Positions 17,864 to 25,927 of a stretch of 64,000 nt of DNA are shown in pieces (the first letter of the stretch is position 1; every line of letters starts with the position of its first letter). The DNA lies in contig CP079108.1 in assembly GCA_019285715.1 (NCBI GenBank), positions 2,743,001 to 2,807,000 of the forward strand. The letters run 5' to 3'. The notes beneath the pieces are model-generated. The model made no database searches and was not told the origin of the DNA. It saw nothing but the letters and a program-made list of their open reading frames with translations. The position numbers and the translations under genes were made by a program. This DNA is from Sphingosinicellaceae bacterium. Lineage in GTDB: Bacteria; Pseudomonadota; Alphaproteobacteria; Sphingomonadales; Sphingomonadaceae.

Positions 17864-18723
17864 CGCGCTTTGCCGCCGGTGCCTCGACCAACCCCGACCC
17901 CGAGGTGTTCGCATTCAGCGCCATGCAGGTCCGCGACGCACTCGAGGCGACGCACCGGCTCGGCGGCGCGAACTACGTCCTGTGGGGCGGCCGCGAGGGT
18001 TACGAGACATTGCTCAACACCGACCTGAAGCGCGAGCTCGACAACTTCGGGCGCTTCCTGACGCTCGTCGTCGAGCACAAGCTCGGCTTCAAGGGCGCGA
18101 TCCTGATCGAGCCGAAGCCGCACGAGCCGACCAAGCACCAGTATGACTTCGACACCGCAACGGTCTACGGCTTCCTCAAGCGCTACGGCCTCGAGGGCGA
18201 AGTGCAGGTCAACATCGAGGCCAACCACGCGACGCTGGCCGGCCACACCTTCGAGCACGAGATCGCCACTGCCGGCGCGCTCGGCATCTTCGGGTCGATC
18301 GACGCCAATCGCGGCGACCCGCAGAACGGCTGGGACACCGACCAATTCCCGAACTCGGTGCCAGAGCTGACGCTGGCGATGGTCGAGATCCTGCGCGCAG
18401 GCGGGTTCACCACCGGCGGCTTCAACTTCGACGCCAAGGTCCGCCGCCAGTCGATGGCCCCGGCCGACCTGTTCCACGGCCACATCGGCGGCATCGACAC
18501 GGTCGCGCGCGGGCTGCTCAACGCCGCCGCGCTGATCGAGGACGGCCGTCTCGATGCCGCGAAGACCGAGCGCTATGCCGGCTGGGACGCCGGCTTCGGC
18601 AAGCAGGTCGCGGGCCTCGACCTGGCTGGGATCGCCGACCTGGCGGTCGCCGAGGCGATCGATCCGAAGCCGCGCTCGGGGCAGCAGGAGCGGCTGGAGA
18701 ATTTGATCAACCGCTTCGTCTAA
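17864..18723 (+). pseudogene. xylA: xylose isomerase, 3' part (disrupted by an insertion sequence)
   Basis: The remaining 286 codons of D-xylose isomerase. It holds the metal-binding and substrate residues in [29 protein letters not shown]-like [31 protein letters not shown] and [10 protein letters not shown], all well conserved, and ends LENLINRFV. There is no frameshift or stop within it, which argues for a recent insertion. An ATG at 17854 inside the end of the insertion sequence, with GCGAGG just upstream, could start translation of a 289-residue fragment, but it would lack the catalytic His and Asp of the N-terminal part. Confidence 0.95.
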
Positions 18724-18752
18724 AGACGTTAGAGTCCGCGCAGCCCCACGTT

Positions 18753-18844
18753 GTCATTCCGGCGAAGGCCGGAACCCAGTTGCCCCCAGCGCTCCAGACT
18801 TCGAGCCTGTGACGTAGCTGGGTTCCGGCCTTCGCTGGAATGAC
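18753..18844. repeat. REP-like inverted repeat (type A)
   Basis: Arms GTCATTCCGGCGAAGGCCGG... and ...CCGGCCTTCGCTGGAATGAC pair over about 30 bases. It lies between the convergent ends of xylA and the second GH43 gene and so could end transcription from both sides. The outer arms are near identical to the element at 6407. Confidence 0.8.
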
Positions 18845-18864
18845 AACTCAGGTTTGGACGCTCC

Positions 18865-20514
18865 TCAACGCCCCGCCTGCGCGAATGGCCCGATCATCGT
18901 CCCGACGAAGCCACCGGCGCTAGCCGTGCTGAGGTTGGTCGCGTCGACATCGCGTGCCACCGTGATCCACTCGGGGCCGGTCGCGTAGGCGAAGTCGTAG
19001 CGGCCGCCGCGCGCGGTGATGCGCAGCCGCACCGGGCCGGTGGCGGTCAGCGGCAATTCGGCGATGGTCGCTCCCTCATGCGGGTCGCCCTCCCCTGCCC
19101 GGCGCGCGACGCGGACCAGCGTGCGACCAGCGCGCCGGGTCAGGGCGATCGTCAGGAAGTACGCGTCGTTCTGAAGTGCGGCGAGTCCAGCGGATTGGCC
19201 GTCCTCCGGAGCGAAGCGGACTTCGGTGGTGACCTCGGCATCGGTATGCTGCTGGCGGCGGGCGACAAACGCCGGGCGCGCCAAGTCGCCGATGCCGGCG
19301 CCCGGCTCGAGCCGCAACTCGCCGCCGGCCAGCGTGTAGGCGGCAGGACCGCGCATGGACATCCACTCGGGCCCAAGCTTCGTGCCCGCGAACTCGTCGC
19401 GCGCCGTGAAGCTGCCCGTGGTCGGGCGGATACCCGGCGTCTGGCGCAGCGGCGGCACCGGCGCTGTACGCGGGATCGCGACGCCCTTCGGCAGGATGAT
19501 CGGCCACTCGCCCGACCAATCGACGGGCAGCAGGAAGGTCTCGCGGCCGGTGTTGTAGAAGTCGTGGGCATAGGGCCGCGTGCCGAGGAAAACCGACCAC
19601 CAGCGACCGTCGGGCAGCTCGACGAGGCCTGCATGCCCGGCGGCGCTGACCGGGTCGGCACGGTCGGCTGGCTGGTCGCGCTGGGTCAGCACCGGGTTCA
19701 CCGTCGCGGGCGCCGGGATGTACGGGCCGGTGACCGTGTCGGCGCGGAGCACGACCTCGCTGTGATTGACGCTGGTGCCGCCCTCCGCCGCGACCAGGTA
19801 ATAGGCGTCGCCCTTGCGGTAGATGTGCGGCCCCTCGATCCACACCGGCTGGCTCGCGAGGTCGACACCGCCGTCGACGATCATGCGCGCGTCGCCGAGC
19901 ATCTTGAGCGCGACCGGATCGAAGCGCTCGATCCAGATTGAACGATGCCCGGTGTATTTCGAGCCGCCGGCCGGAGCGCGGTTGTTGACCAGCCACGCGC
20001 TGCCGTCGCGGTCGAAGAACAATGCCGGGTCGATACCCTCGACGGTCGGCAACCACACCGGGTCGGACCACGGGCCGGCGGGGTCGCGCGCGGTGACGAC
20101 GAAGTTGCCGCCGCAGTCGACGCAGGTATTGACGATGAAGAAGCGCCCGTCGTGGTACGAGATGTCGGGCGCGAACACGCCGCGCGACATTTCCAGCTTG
20201 CCGAAGTCGAGCTGGCCGGGCCGGTCGATGGCGTTACCGACCTGTTGCCAGTGGACGAGGTCGCGGCTGTGGAAGACCGGGATGCCGGGGAACCACGCGA
20301 AGGTCGAGTTGACGAGGTAATAGTCGCGCCCGACGCGGACGATGCTCGGGTCGGGGTAGAAGCCCGCGAGGATAGGGTTGCGGTACGAGCCTGCCGCGAC
20401 CGGCGGTCCGTCGGTGCCGCGGTATTCGAGCCAGGCGAAGCGTGCCGGGGCGGCGGGAGCGGCGGTGGCTACGAGCAGCGCTCCTGCCAGGGTCGCGAGA
20501 AGGCGATGGTTCAT
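18865..20514 (-). CDS. glycoside hydrolase family 43 beta-xylosidase with C-terminal sandwich domain
   Basis: A 549-residue secreted GH43 enzyme. After a signal peptide (MNHRLLATLAGALLVATAA) the propeller carries the general base Asp in AGFYPDPSIVRV, the second Asp in EGIDPALFFD, and the general acid Glu in IEGPHIYRKGD. From about residue 360 a second domain begins, with ARDEFAGTKLGPEW, typical of the concanavalin-like C-terminal domain of GH43 xylosidases. It is the last gene of the GH3-ManD-transporter-UxaC-UxuB operon, and its ATG overlaps the uxuB stop (ATGA). It probably trims xylo-oligosaccharides in the periplasm. Confidence 0.9.
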   Translation of the reverse strand: MNHRLLATLAGALLVATAAPAAPARFAWLEYRGTDGPPVAAGSYRNPILAGFYPDPSIVRVGRDYYLVNSTFAWFPGIPVFHSRDLVHWQQVGNAIDRPGQLDFGKLEMSRGVFAPDISYHDGRFFIVNTCVDCGGNFVVTARDPAGPWSDPVWLPTVEGIDPALFFDRDGSAWLVNNRAPAGGSKYTGHRSIWIERFDPVALKMLGDARMIVDGGVDLASQPVWIEGPHIYRKGDAYYLVAAEGGTSVNHSEVVLRADTVTGPYIPAPATVNPVLTQRDQPADRADPVSAAGHAGLVELPDGRWWSVFLGTRPYAHDFYNTGRETFLLPVDWSGEWPIILPKGVAIPRTAPVPPLRQTPGIRPTTGSFTARDEFAGTKLGPEWMSMRGPAAYTLAGGELRLEPGAGIGDLARPAFVARRQQHTDAEVTTEVRFAPEDGQSAGLAALQNDAYFLTIALTRRAGRTLVRVARRAGEGDPHEGATIAELPLTATGPVRLRITARGGRYDFAYATGPEWITVARDVDATNLSTASAGGFVGTMIGPFAQAGR

Positions 20515-21980
20515 TCCGGATGCTCTGCATAGCTGGCGAGGGCCGCGCGGGCACCTTCGGTACCCAGCGTGGCGAGTTTGGCCGCGAGCAATTGCTTCAG
20601 CCCCTCGTCCGCAGCCAGCGCGGACGGGAAGATCGCGGGAATCGCGGTCAGGGCTTCGACCATCGCACGCGGATCGTCGCGGACCGCTGCCGCGGTGAGA
20701 GCGGCGAGCGGATCGTCGACGGTGAAGCCGCTCCCATCGTCGGCACGGCCGCCCTGCCAGCGCATCCAGGCCGCGACCGCGAGCGCCAGCGTGTCGACCG
20801 GGAGACCGCGCGCACGCCGCGCCATGATTGGCACGAACAGCCGCTGCGGGATTTTCTGTGAACCGTCCATGGCGATCTGGCGGGTGCGGTGCTGGAGCGC
20901 CGGGTTGGTGAAGCGCGCCATCAACGCCGTGCGGTAGGCGGCGATATCGAGGCCGGGCGGGGGGTCGAGCGTTGGCGCGGACTCGTCCCACAGGGCCTCG
21001 ACAAAGCGGCGCGCGGCGGAAAGCGCGACGACCTCGTGGACGAACGCGATGCCCGCCAGGCCGCCGAGATAGGCCATGCCCGAGTGCGCGCCGTTGAGCA
21101 GGCGAAGCTTCGCGGCCTCCCACGGCGCGACCTCGGCCGTGAGCTGCACGCCGAGCGCGGCGAAGTCGGGGCGCGGCCCGACAAAGCGGTCCTCGATCAC
21201 CCACTGGATGAAGGGCTCGGTCTTGACCATGGCGCGGTCCTCGACACCGAGCCGGGCAGCGAGCGCGGTGACGTCAGCGTCGGTGGTCGCGGGCACGATG
21301 CGGTCGACCATCGTGGCAGGGAACGCGCCCTCGCGCTCGATCCAGGCGGCGAGGTCGGGGTCGTGCGCGCGCGCCATCGCCAGCACCGCGCCGCGCAGGA
21401 GGCGGCCGTTGTCGGGGAGGTTGTCGCACGAGATCACGGTGAACGGCGGCAGGCCGGCGCGGCGCCGTGCGGCGAGGCCGGCGACCAGGAAACCCGGCGC
21501 GGTCACCGGCGCATCGAGGGAGGCGAGGTCGTGGTCGACGTCGGCATCGCCCGCGACCAGAGTCTCGGTGGCCCGGTCGAGCTTGTACCCCTTCTCGGTG
21601 ATGGTCAGCGTGACGATGTGGGTGTCGGGCGAGGCGAGCGCGGCAATCACCGCCGCCGGGTCCTCGGGGCCGACGAGGATGTCGAGGACCGAGCCGATGA
21701 TCCGCGTCGTCTCGTGGTCGCCGTCGCGGACGACCAGCGTGTAGAGGCCGTGTTGCGGCACGAGCTGGTCGCGCACGCCGGCCGAACGCAGCGATACCCC
21801 GGTTATGCCCCAGCGCAGGTCGCCCGCCGCCAGCGCATCGTCGAACACCACCGCCTGGTGGGCGCGGTGGAACGCACCGATACCGATGTGGACGACGCCG
21901 CGCTTGACCGCGCTGCGGTCGTAGGCCGGTCGCGCCGTCTCGGCCGGCAGCCGGTGGAGCGTGTCCGGGCCGAGCCTCAC
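20511..21980 (-). CDS. uxuB: fructuronate reductase (mannitol dehydrogenase family)
   Basis: A 489-residue polyol dehydrogenase-family enzyme, expected to reduce D-fructuronate with NADH to D-mannonate. Visible features are the N-terminal nucleotide-binding start VVHIGIGAFHRAHQAV, the GVSLRSAGVRDQLVPQ block, ISCDNLPDNGR around residue 190, and LRLLNGAHSGMAYLG with KIPQRLFVP toward the C-terminus. It starts with GTG overlapping the uxaC stop (GTGA). Placement between glucuronate isomerase and ManD-encoding genes fixes the role as fructuronate reductase rather than mannitol dehydrogenase. Confidence 0.92.
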   Translation of the reverse strand: MRLGPDTLHRLPAETARPAYDRSAVKRGVVHIGIGAFHRAHQAVVFDDALAAGDLRWGITGVSLRSAGVRDQLVPQHGLYTLVVRDGDHETTRIIGSVLDILVGPEDPAAVIAALASPDTHIVTLTITEKGYKLDRATETLVAGDADVDHDLASLDAPVTAPGFLVAGLAARRRAGLPPFTVISCDNLPDNGRLLRGAVLAMARAHDPDLAAWIEREGAFPATMVDRIVPATTDADVTALAARLGVEDRAMVKTEPFIQWVIEDRFVGPRPDFAALGVQLTAEVAPWEAAKLRLLNGAHSGMAYLGGLAGIAFVHEVVALSAARRFVEALWDESAPTLDPPPGLDIAAYRTALMARFTNPALQHRTRQIAMDGSQKIPQRLFVPIMARRARGLPVDTLALAVAAWMRWQGGRADDGSGFTVDDPLAALTAAAVRDDPRAMVEALTAIPAIFPSALAADEGLKQLLAAKLATLGTEGARAALASYAEHPE

Positions 21981-23389
21981 AATTTGTACGCTTTCTTGGC
22001 GAGATCGTAGGCCAGCGCGTGCGCGACCTCGTGGGCTTCGTCGATGCCGATCCGGTGCTCGGCGACCAGTTGCGCGAGGAAGCCGCAGTCCATCCGCCGG
22101 GCGACGTCATGCCTTGCCGGGATCGACATGAAGGCGCGGGTGTCGTCGTTAAAGCCGACGGTATTGTAGAAGCCCGCGGTCTCGGTGGTGCGCTCGCGGA
22201 AGCGGCGCATGCCCTCGGGGCTGTCGTGAAACCACCAGGGCGGTCCGAGACGCAGCGCCGGATAATGGCCGGCCAGCGGCGCGAGTTCGCGGCTGTAGAC
22301 GTCCTCGTCGAGGGTGAACAGGATCAGGGTCAACCGCGGATCGTTGCCGAAGCGGTCGAGCAGCGGCTTGAGCGCCCGCACGAACTCCCCCGGCAGCGGG
22401 ATGTCGCCGCCCTTATCGCGGCCGAAGCGAGCAAGGACGCCGGGGTTGTGGCTGCGGAATACGCCGGGATGGAGCTGCATGACCATGCCGTCCTCGATCG
22501 ACATCCGTGCCATCTCGGTCAGCATCTGGGCGCGGAACAGCTCGGGGTCGGCGGGCGTCGGGGTGCCGAGCACGCGCAAGTAGAGCGCGGCGGCTTCGTC
22601 GGGGCCGAGGTCGGCGGTGGCGGCGGACGGGTGGCCATGGTCGGTCGAAGTTGCTCCGGCCTGACGGAAGCGGGCGCGGTGAAACCGGTGCGCGGCGAGG
22701 TAGCCGGCGAAGCTCGATACGTCCTCGCCGGCGGTCTGGCCGAAGCGTGCGACGTTGGCGGCGAAGCCCTGCGCCTCGGGATCGACGACGGGGTCGGGGC
22801 GGTAGGCGGTGATCACCCGGCCCTGCCAGCCGCTGGCGCGGATGGCACGGTGGTAGTCGAGCGGGTCGAGCGGGCTCTCGGTGGTGGCGATGACCTCGAT
22901 GTTGAAGCGCTCGAACAGGGCGCGGGGGCGGAAAGCGTCGGTGGCGAGCGCGGCGTCGATGGTGTCGTAATAATGCGCGGCGGTGGCGGGCTCGAGCTGG
23001 ACGTCGATCCCGAACGCCTCGGCGAACACCCAGTCGAGCCATAGCCTCGAGGGCGTGCCGCGGAACAGGTGGTAGTTGGCGGCGAACAGCGCCCAGATCG
23101 CGCGCGGATCGGCCTCGGTCGGGCTGCCGTCGATGGTCGGGACGCCGAGCGCGTCGAGGGCGATACCCTGGCTCATCAGCATCCGGAAGACATAGTGGTC
23201 GGGGACGATCAGCAGGCTCGCGGGATCGGTGAAGGCCGCGTTGCCGGCGAACCACGACGGGTCGGTGTGGCCGTGCGGGCTGATGATCGGCAGCGTCGCG
23301 ACGCCCTCGTACAACGCACGGGCGACAGCGCGGGTGCCGGGATCGGCGGGGAACAGCCGGTCGGGGTGGAGGACAAGCGGACGGGTCAT
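21977..23389 (-). CDS. uxaC: glucuronate isomerase
   Basis: A 470-residue uronate isomerase of the amidohydrolase superfamily, converting D-glucuronate to D-fructuronate. Characteristic stretches are the N-terminal PIISPHGHTDPSWFAGN with metal-binding His-x-His, TESPLDPLDYHRAIRASGW in the middle, and PPWWFHDSPEGMRRFRERTTE followed by FYNTVGFNDDTRAF near the end. The ATG overlaps the stop of the upstream transporter gene by ATGA, and the product is the size expected for UxaC. It uses glucuronate released by the GH67 enzyme encoded next door. Confidence 0.97.
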   Translation of the reverse strand: MTRPLVLHPDRLFPADPGTRAVARALYEGVATLPIISPHGHTDPSWFAGNAAFTDPASLLIVPDHYVFRMLMSQGIALDALGVPTIDGSPTEADPRAIWALFAANYHLFRGTPSRLWLDWVFAEAFGIDVQLEPATAAHYYDTIDAALATDAFRPRALFERFNIEVIATTESPLDPLDYHRAIRASGWQGRVITAYRPDPVVDPEAQGFAANVARFGQTAGEDVSSFAGYLAAHRFHRARFRQAGATSTDHGHPSAATADLGPDEAAALYLRVLGTPTPADPELFRAQMLTEMARMSIEDGMVMQLHPGVFRSHNPGVLARFGRDKGGDIPLPGEFVRALKPLLDRFGNDPRLTLILFTLDEDVYSRELAPLAGHYPALRLGPPWWFHDSPEGMRRFRERTTETAGFYNTVGFNDDTRAFMSIPARHDVARRMDCGFLAQLVAEHRIGIDEAHEVAHALAYDLAKKAYKL

Positions 23390-24702
23390 GTCGGGCTCAG
23401 GATGGCGGGAGCGTAGCGCGGGTTCAGGAGGTGCGTGACCAGCAGCGCCAGCAGATAGGCCATCCCGCAGGCGATGAAGAACGGCTCGTAACTGCCGACG
23501 CGGTCGAGCAGTGCTCCCAGCGACTTGGACGCGATGAAGCCGCCGGCGGCTCCGGCGAACCCGCCGAGCCCGATCAGCGTGCCTTGCGCGTAACGTGGGA
23601 ACAGGTCGCCGGGGATCGCGAACAAGTTGGTCGAGAAGCCCTGGTGGGCAGCGCAGGCCAGGCCGATGAAGACGACTGCGATCCAGATGTTGTCGGCCTG
23701 GACCGCGAACATGACCGGCAGCGCGAACAGGGCGCAGAAGAACATCGCGCGCTTGCGGGCCCGGCCGGTGTCGACGCCGCGGCCGATCAGGTGCGACGAG
23801 TACCAGCCGCCAACAATCGCGCCGACGTCTGCCAGGATGTAGATCGCGACCAGCGGTGGCCCGAAGTTCTTGAGATCGTAGCCGTATTGCTTGTTGAAGA
23901 AGTCCGGCAGCCAGAACAGGAAGGTCCACCACACCGGGTCGATCAGGAAGCGCCCGGCCATGTAGGCCCAGGTCTGGCGGTGCCCGAGCACGCGGCGGAA
24001 ACTGGCGCGACCGACATCGAGCTGGGGCTCCGCCTCGATCCAGGCGCGCTCCTCCGTGGTGACGCGGGGGTGGTCGGCGGGCTTGCGGTAAAGCTTCCAC
24101 CAGACGACCAGCCAGACGAGGTTGAACGACCCGGTGATGATGAACGCCCAGCGCCAGTCGAGCAGCAAGCCAGCGACGAGAAACGAGATCAGTAGCGGCG
24201 TGACGATGGCACCGACGTTGGCGCCGGCGTTGAAGACGCCGATGGCGAGCGCGCGCTCCTGCTTCGGGAACCACTGCGAGACCGCTGCCAGCGCCGACGG
24301 GTAGGTGCCCGCCTCGCCCAGCGCCAGCGGGATGCGGGCGATTGCAAAGCCGGTGGTGCTGGTCACGAGCACCTGCGCGAAATGCCCGAGCGTCCAGCTG
24401 GCGACCGCGATCATATAACCGAGCCGTGGCCCGATGCGGTCGATCAGCCAGCCGAAGCCAAGGAAACCGAGGCCGTAGCAGACCTGGAAATAGCCGGTGA
24501 TGTCGCCGTAGCCGCCGTTGGTCCAGCCGTAGAGGCCCGACAACTGCGGCTTGAGCACGCCGAGGACCAGCCGGTCGATGTACGACAGCACGACCGCTGC
24601 AAACAGCAGCCCGCAGATCACCCAGCGGATTCGCCCCCGCGGCTTGACCGCCATCGTGGCGGCGGTGGCAGCCGCGTCGGCAGCAGTCGCGGGCGTCGTC
24701 AC
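23386..24702 (-). CDS. ExuT-like hexuronate transporter (MFS)
   Basis: A 438-residue major facilitator with 12 expected membrane segments, in the anion:cation symporter branch with ExuT. The N-terminal half has IRWVICGLLFAAVVLSYIDR and the conserved RIPLALGEAGTYPSALAAVS; a long central loop carries EERAWIEAEPQ. It probably imports glucuronate with protons across the inner membrane. The GTG at 24702 lies 4 bases after the manD stop; an upstream in-frame start at 24729 would overlap manD. The gene order within a glucuronate operon supports the substrate. Confidence 0.9.
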   Translation of the reverse strand: MTTPATAADAAATAATMAVKPRGRIRWVICGLLFAAVVLSYIDRLVLGVLKPQLSGLYGWTNGGYGDITGYFQVCYGLGFLGFGWLIDRIGPRLGYMIAVASWTLGHFAQVLVTSTTGFAIARIPLALGEAGTYPSALAAVSQWFPKQERALAIGVFNAGANVGAIVTPLLISFLVAGLLLDWRWAFIITGSFNLVWLVVWWKLYRKPADHPRVTTEERAWIEAEPQLDVGRASFRRVLGHRQTWAYMAGRFLIDPVWWTFLFWLPDFFNKQYGYDLKNFGPPLVAIYILADVGAIVGGWYSSHLIGRGVDTGRARKRAMFFCALFALPVMFAVQADNIWIAVVFIGLACAAHQGFSTNLFAIPGDLFPRYAQGTLIGLGGFAGAAGGFIASKSLGALLDRVGSYEPFFIACGMAYLLALLVTHLLNPRYAPAILSPT

Positions 24703-24706
24703 GTTG

Positions 24707-25918
24707 CTACCAGCTCCACAGGGTACCATCCTCGAGCCGGTTCACGGGCAGGAAGGCGCGGTTGTACGCGTACGTCGCGGCAAGCGCCTCGTCGATGTCG
24801 ACACCGAGGCCGGGTGCCTCGCCGGGGTGCATCGCCCCATCGGCGAAGCTGTAGGCGTGCGGGAACACCGCGTCGGTCTCGGGGGTATGGCGCATGTATT
24901 CCTGGACGCCGAAGTTGGGCACCGACAGGTCGAAGTGCAGCGCCGCCGCCATCGAAACGGGGGACAGGTCGGTGGCCCCGTGGCAGCCGGTGCGGACCTG
25001 GTACAGGTCGGCGAGCGCGGCGATGCGGCGGAGGTGCGTCAGGCCTCCGGCATGAACGACGGTGGCGCGGATATAGTCGATCAGCTGGTTTTCGATGAGG
25101 TCCTTGCAGTCCCAGATCGAGTTGAAGATTTCGCCCACCGCCAGCGGCGTCGTGGTGTGCTGGCGGATCAGCTTGAACGCCTCCTGGTCCTCGGCGGGCG
25201 TCGCGTCCTCCAGCCAGAACGGGCGGTAAGGCTCGAGGTCCTTGCCGAGCCGGCCGGCCTCGATCGGGGTCAGGCGGTGGTGAACGTCGTGCAGCAGGTG
25301 GACATCCCAGCCCAGCGCCTCGCGGGCCGCCTTGAACAGCTCCGGCACGACCCGCAGGTACTTGCTGGTCGACCAGACGTTCTCGGTCGGCAGGTCGGCG
25401 TCGGCGGGCTCGTAGAAATAGCGGTCCTTCGACACGCCGTAGGTCGAGGCCATGCCGGGCACGCCGCACTGGAGCCGGATCGCCTTGTAGCCCTGGCGCT
25501 GGTAGTCGAGCGCGACCGCGACGGTGTCGTCGATCGAGACGCCGTTGGCGTGGCCATAGACCATGACCGACTCCCGCGCCGCGCCGCCAAGCAGCTGGTA
25601 CACCGGCAGCCCGGCGATCTTGCCCTTGATGTCCCACAGCGCCATGTCGACCGCGGCGATGGCGGTCATCGTCACGGGGCCACGCCGCCAGTAGGCGCCC
25701 TTGTACAGATACTGCCAGATGTCCTCGATGCGGTGGGCGTCGCGGCCGATCAGGCAGGGCACGACATGCTCGCCGAGATAGGCCGCGACCGCCAGTTCGC
25801 GTCCGTTCAGGGTCGCGTCGCCGACGCCGGTGGTGCCGTCGTCGCATTCGATCTTGAGGGTGACGAAGTTGCGCCCCGGGCTGGTGACAATGACGCGGGC
25901 GGAGACGATCTTCGGCAT
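24707..25918 (-). CDS. manD: D-mannonate dehydratase (enolase superfamily ManD)
   Basis: A 403-residue enolase-superfamily dehydratase turning D-mannonate into 2-keto-3-deoxy-D-gluconate. Residues known from Novosphingobium ManD are all present, one position later: Tyr160, metal ligands Asp211, Glu237 and Glu263, and catalytic His213 in LLHDVHH. The protein is close to the Caulobacter version throughout ([40 protein letters not shown]). It replaces the unrelated UxuA in this operon. It follows GH3 by 9 bases. The enzymes needed after it (KDG kinase and aldolase) are not in the window. Confidence 0.96.
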   Translation of the reverse strand: MPKIVSARVIVTSPGRNFVTLKIECDDGTTGVGDATLNGRELAVAAYLGEHVVPCLIGRDAHRIEDIWQYLYKGAYWRRGPVTMTAIAAVDMALWDIKGKIAGLPVYQLLGGAARESVMVYGHANGVSIDDTVAVALDYQRQGYKAIRLQCGVPGMASTYGVSKDRYFYEPADADLPTENVWSTSKYLRVVPELFKAAREALGWDVHLLHDVHHRLTPIEAGRLGKDLEPYRPFWLEDATPAEDQEAFKLIRQHTTTPLAVGEIFNSIWDCKDLIENQLIDYIRATVVHAGGLTHLRRIAALADLYQVRTGCHGATDLSPVSMAAALHFDLSVPNFGVQEYMRHTPETDAVFPHAYSFADGAMHPGEAPGLGVDIDEALAATYAYNRAFLPVNRLEDGTLWSW

Positions 25919-25927
25919 GACGATCCT

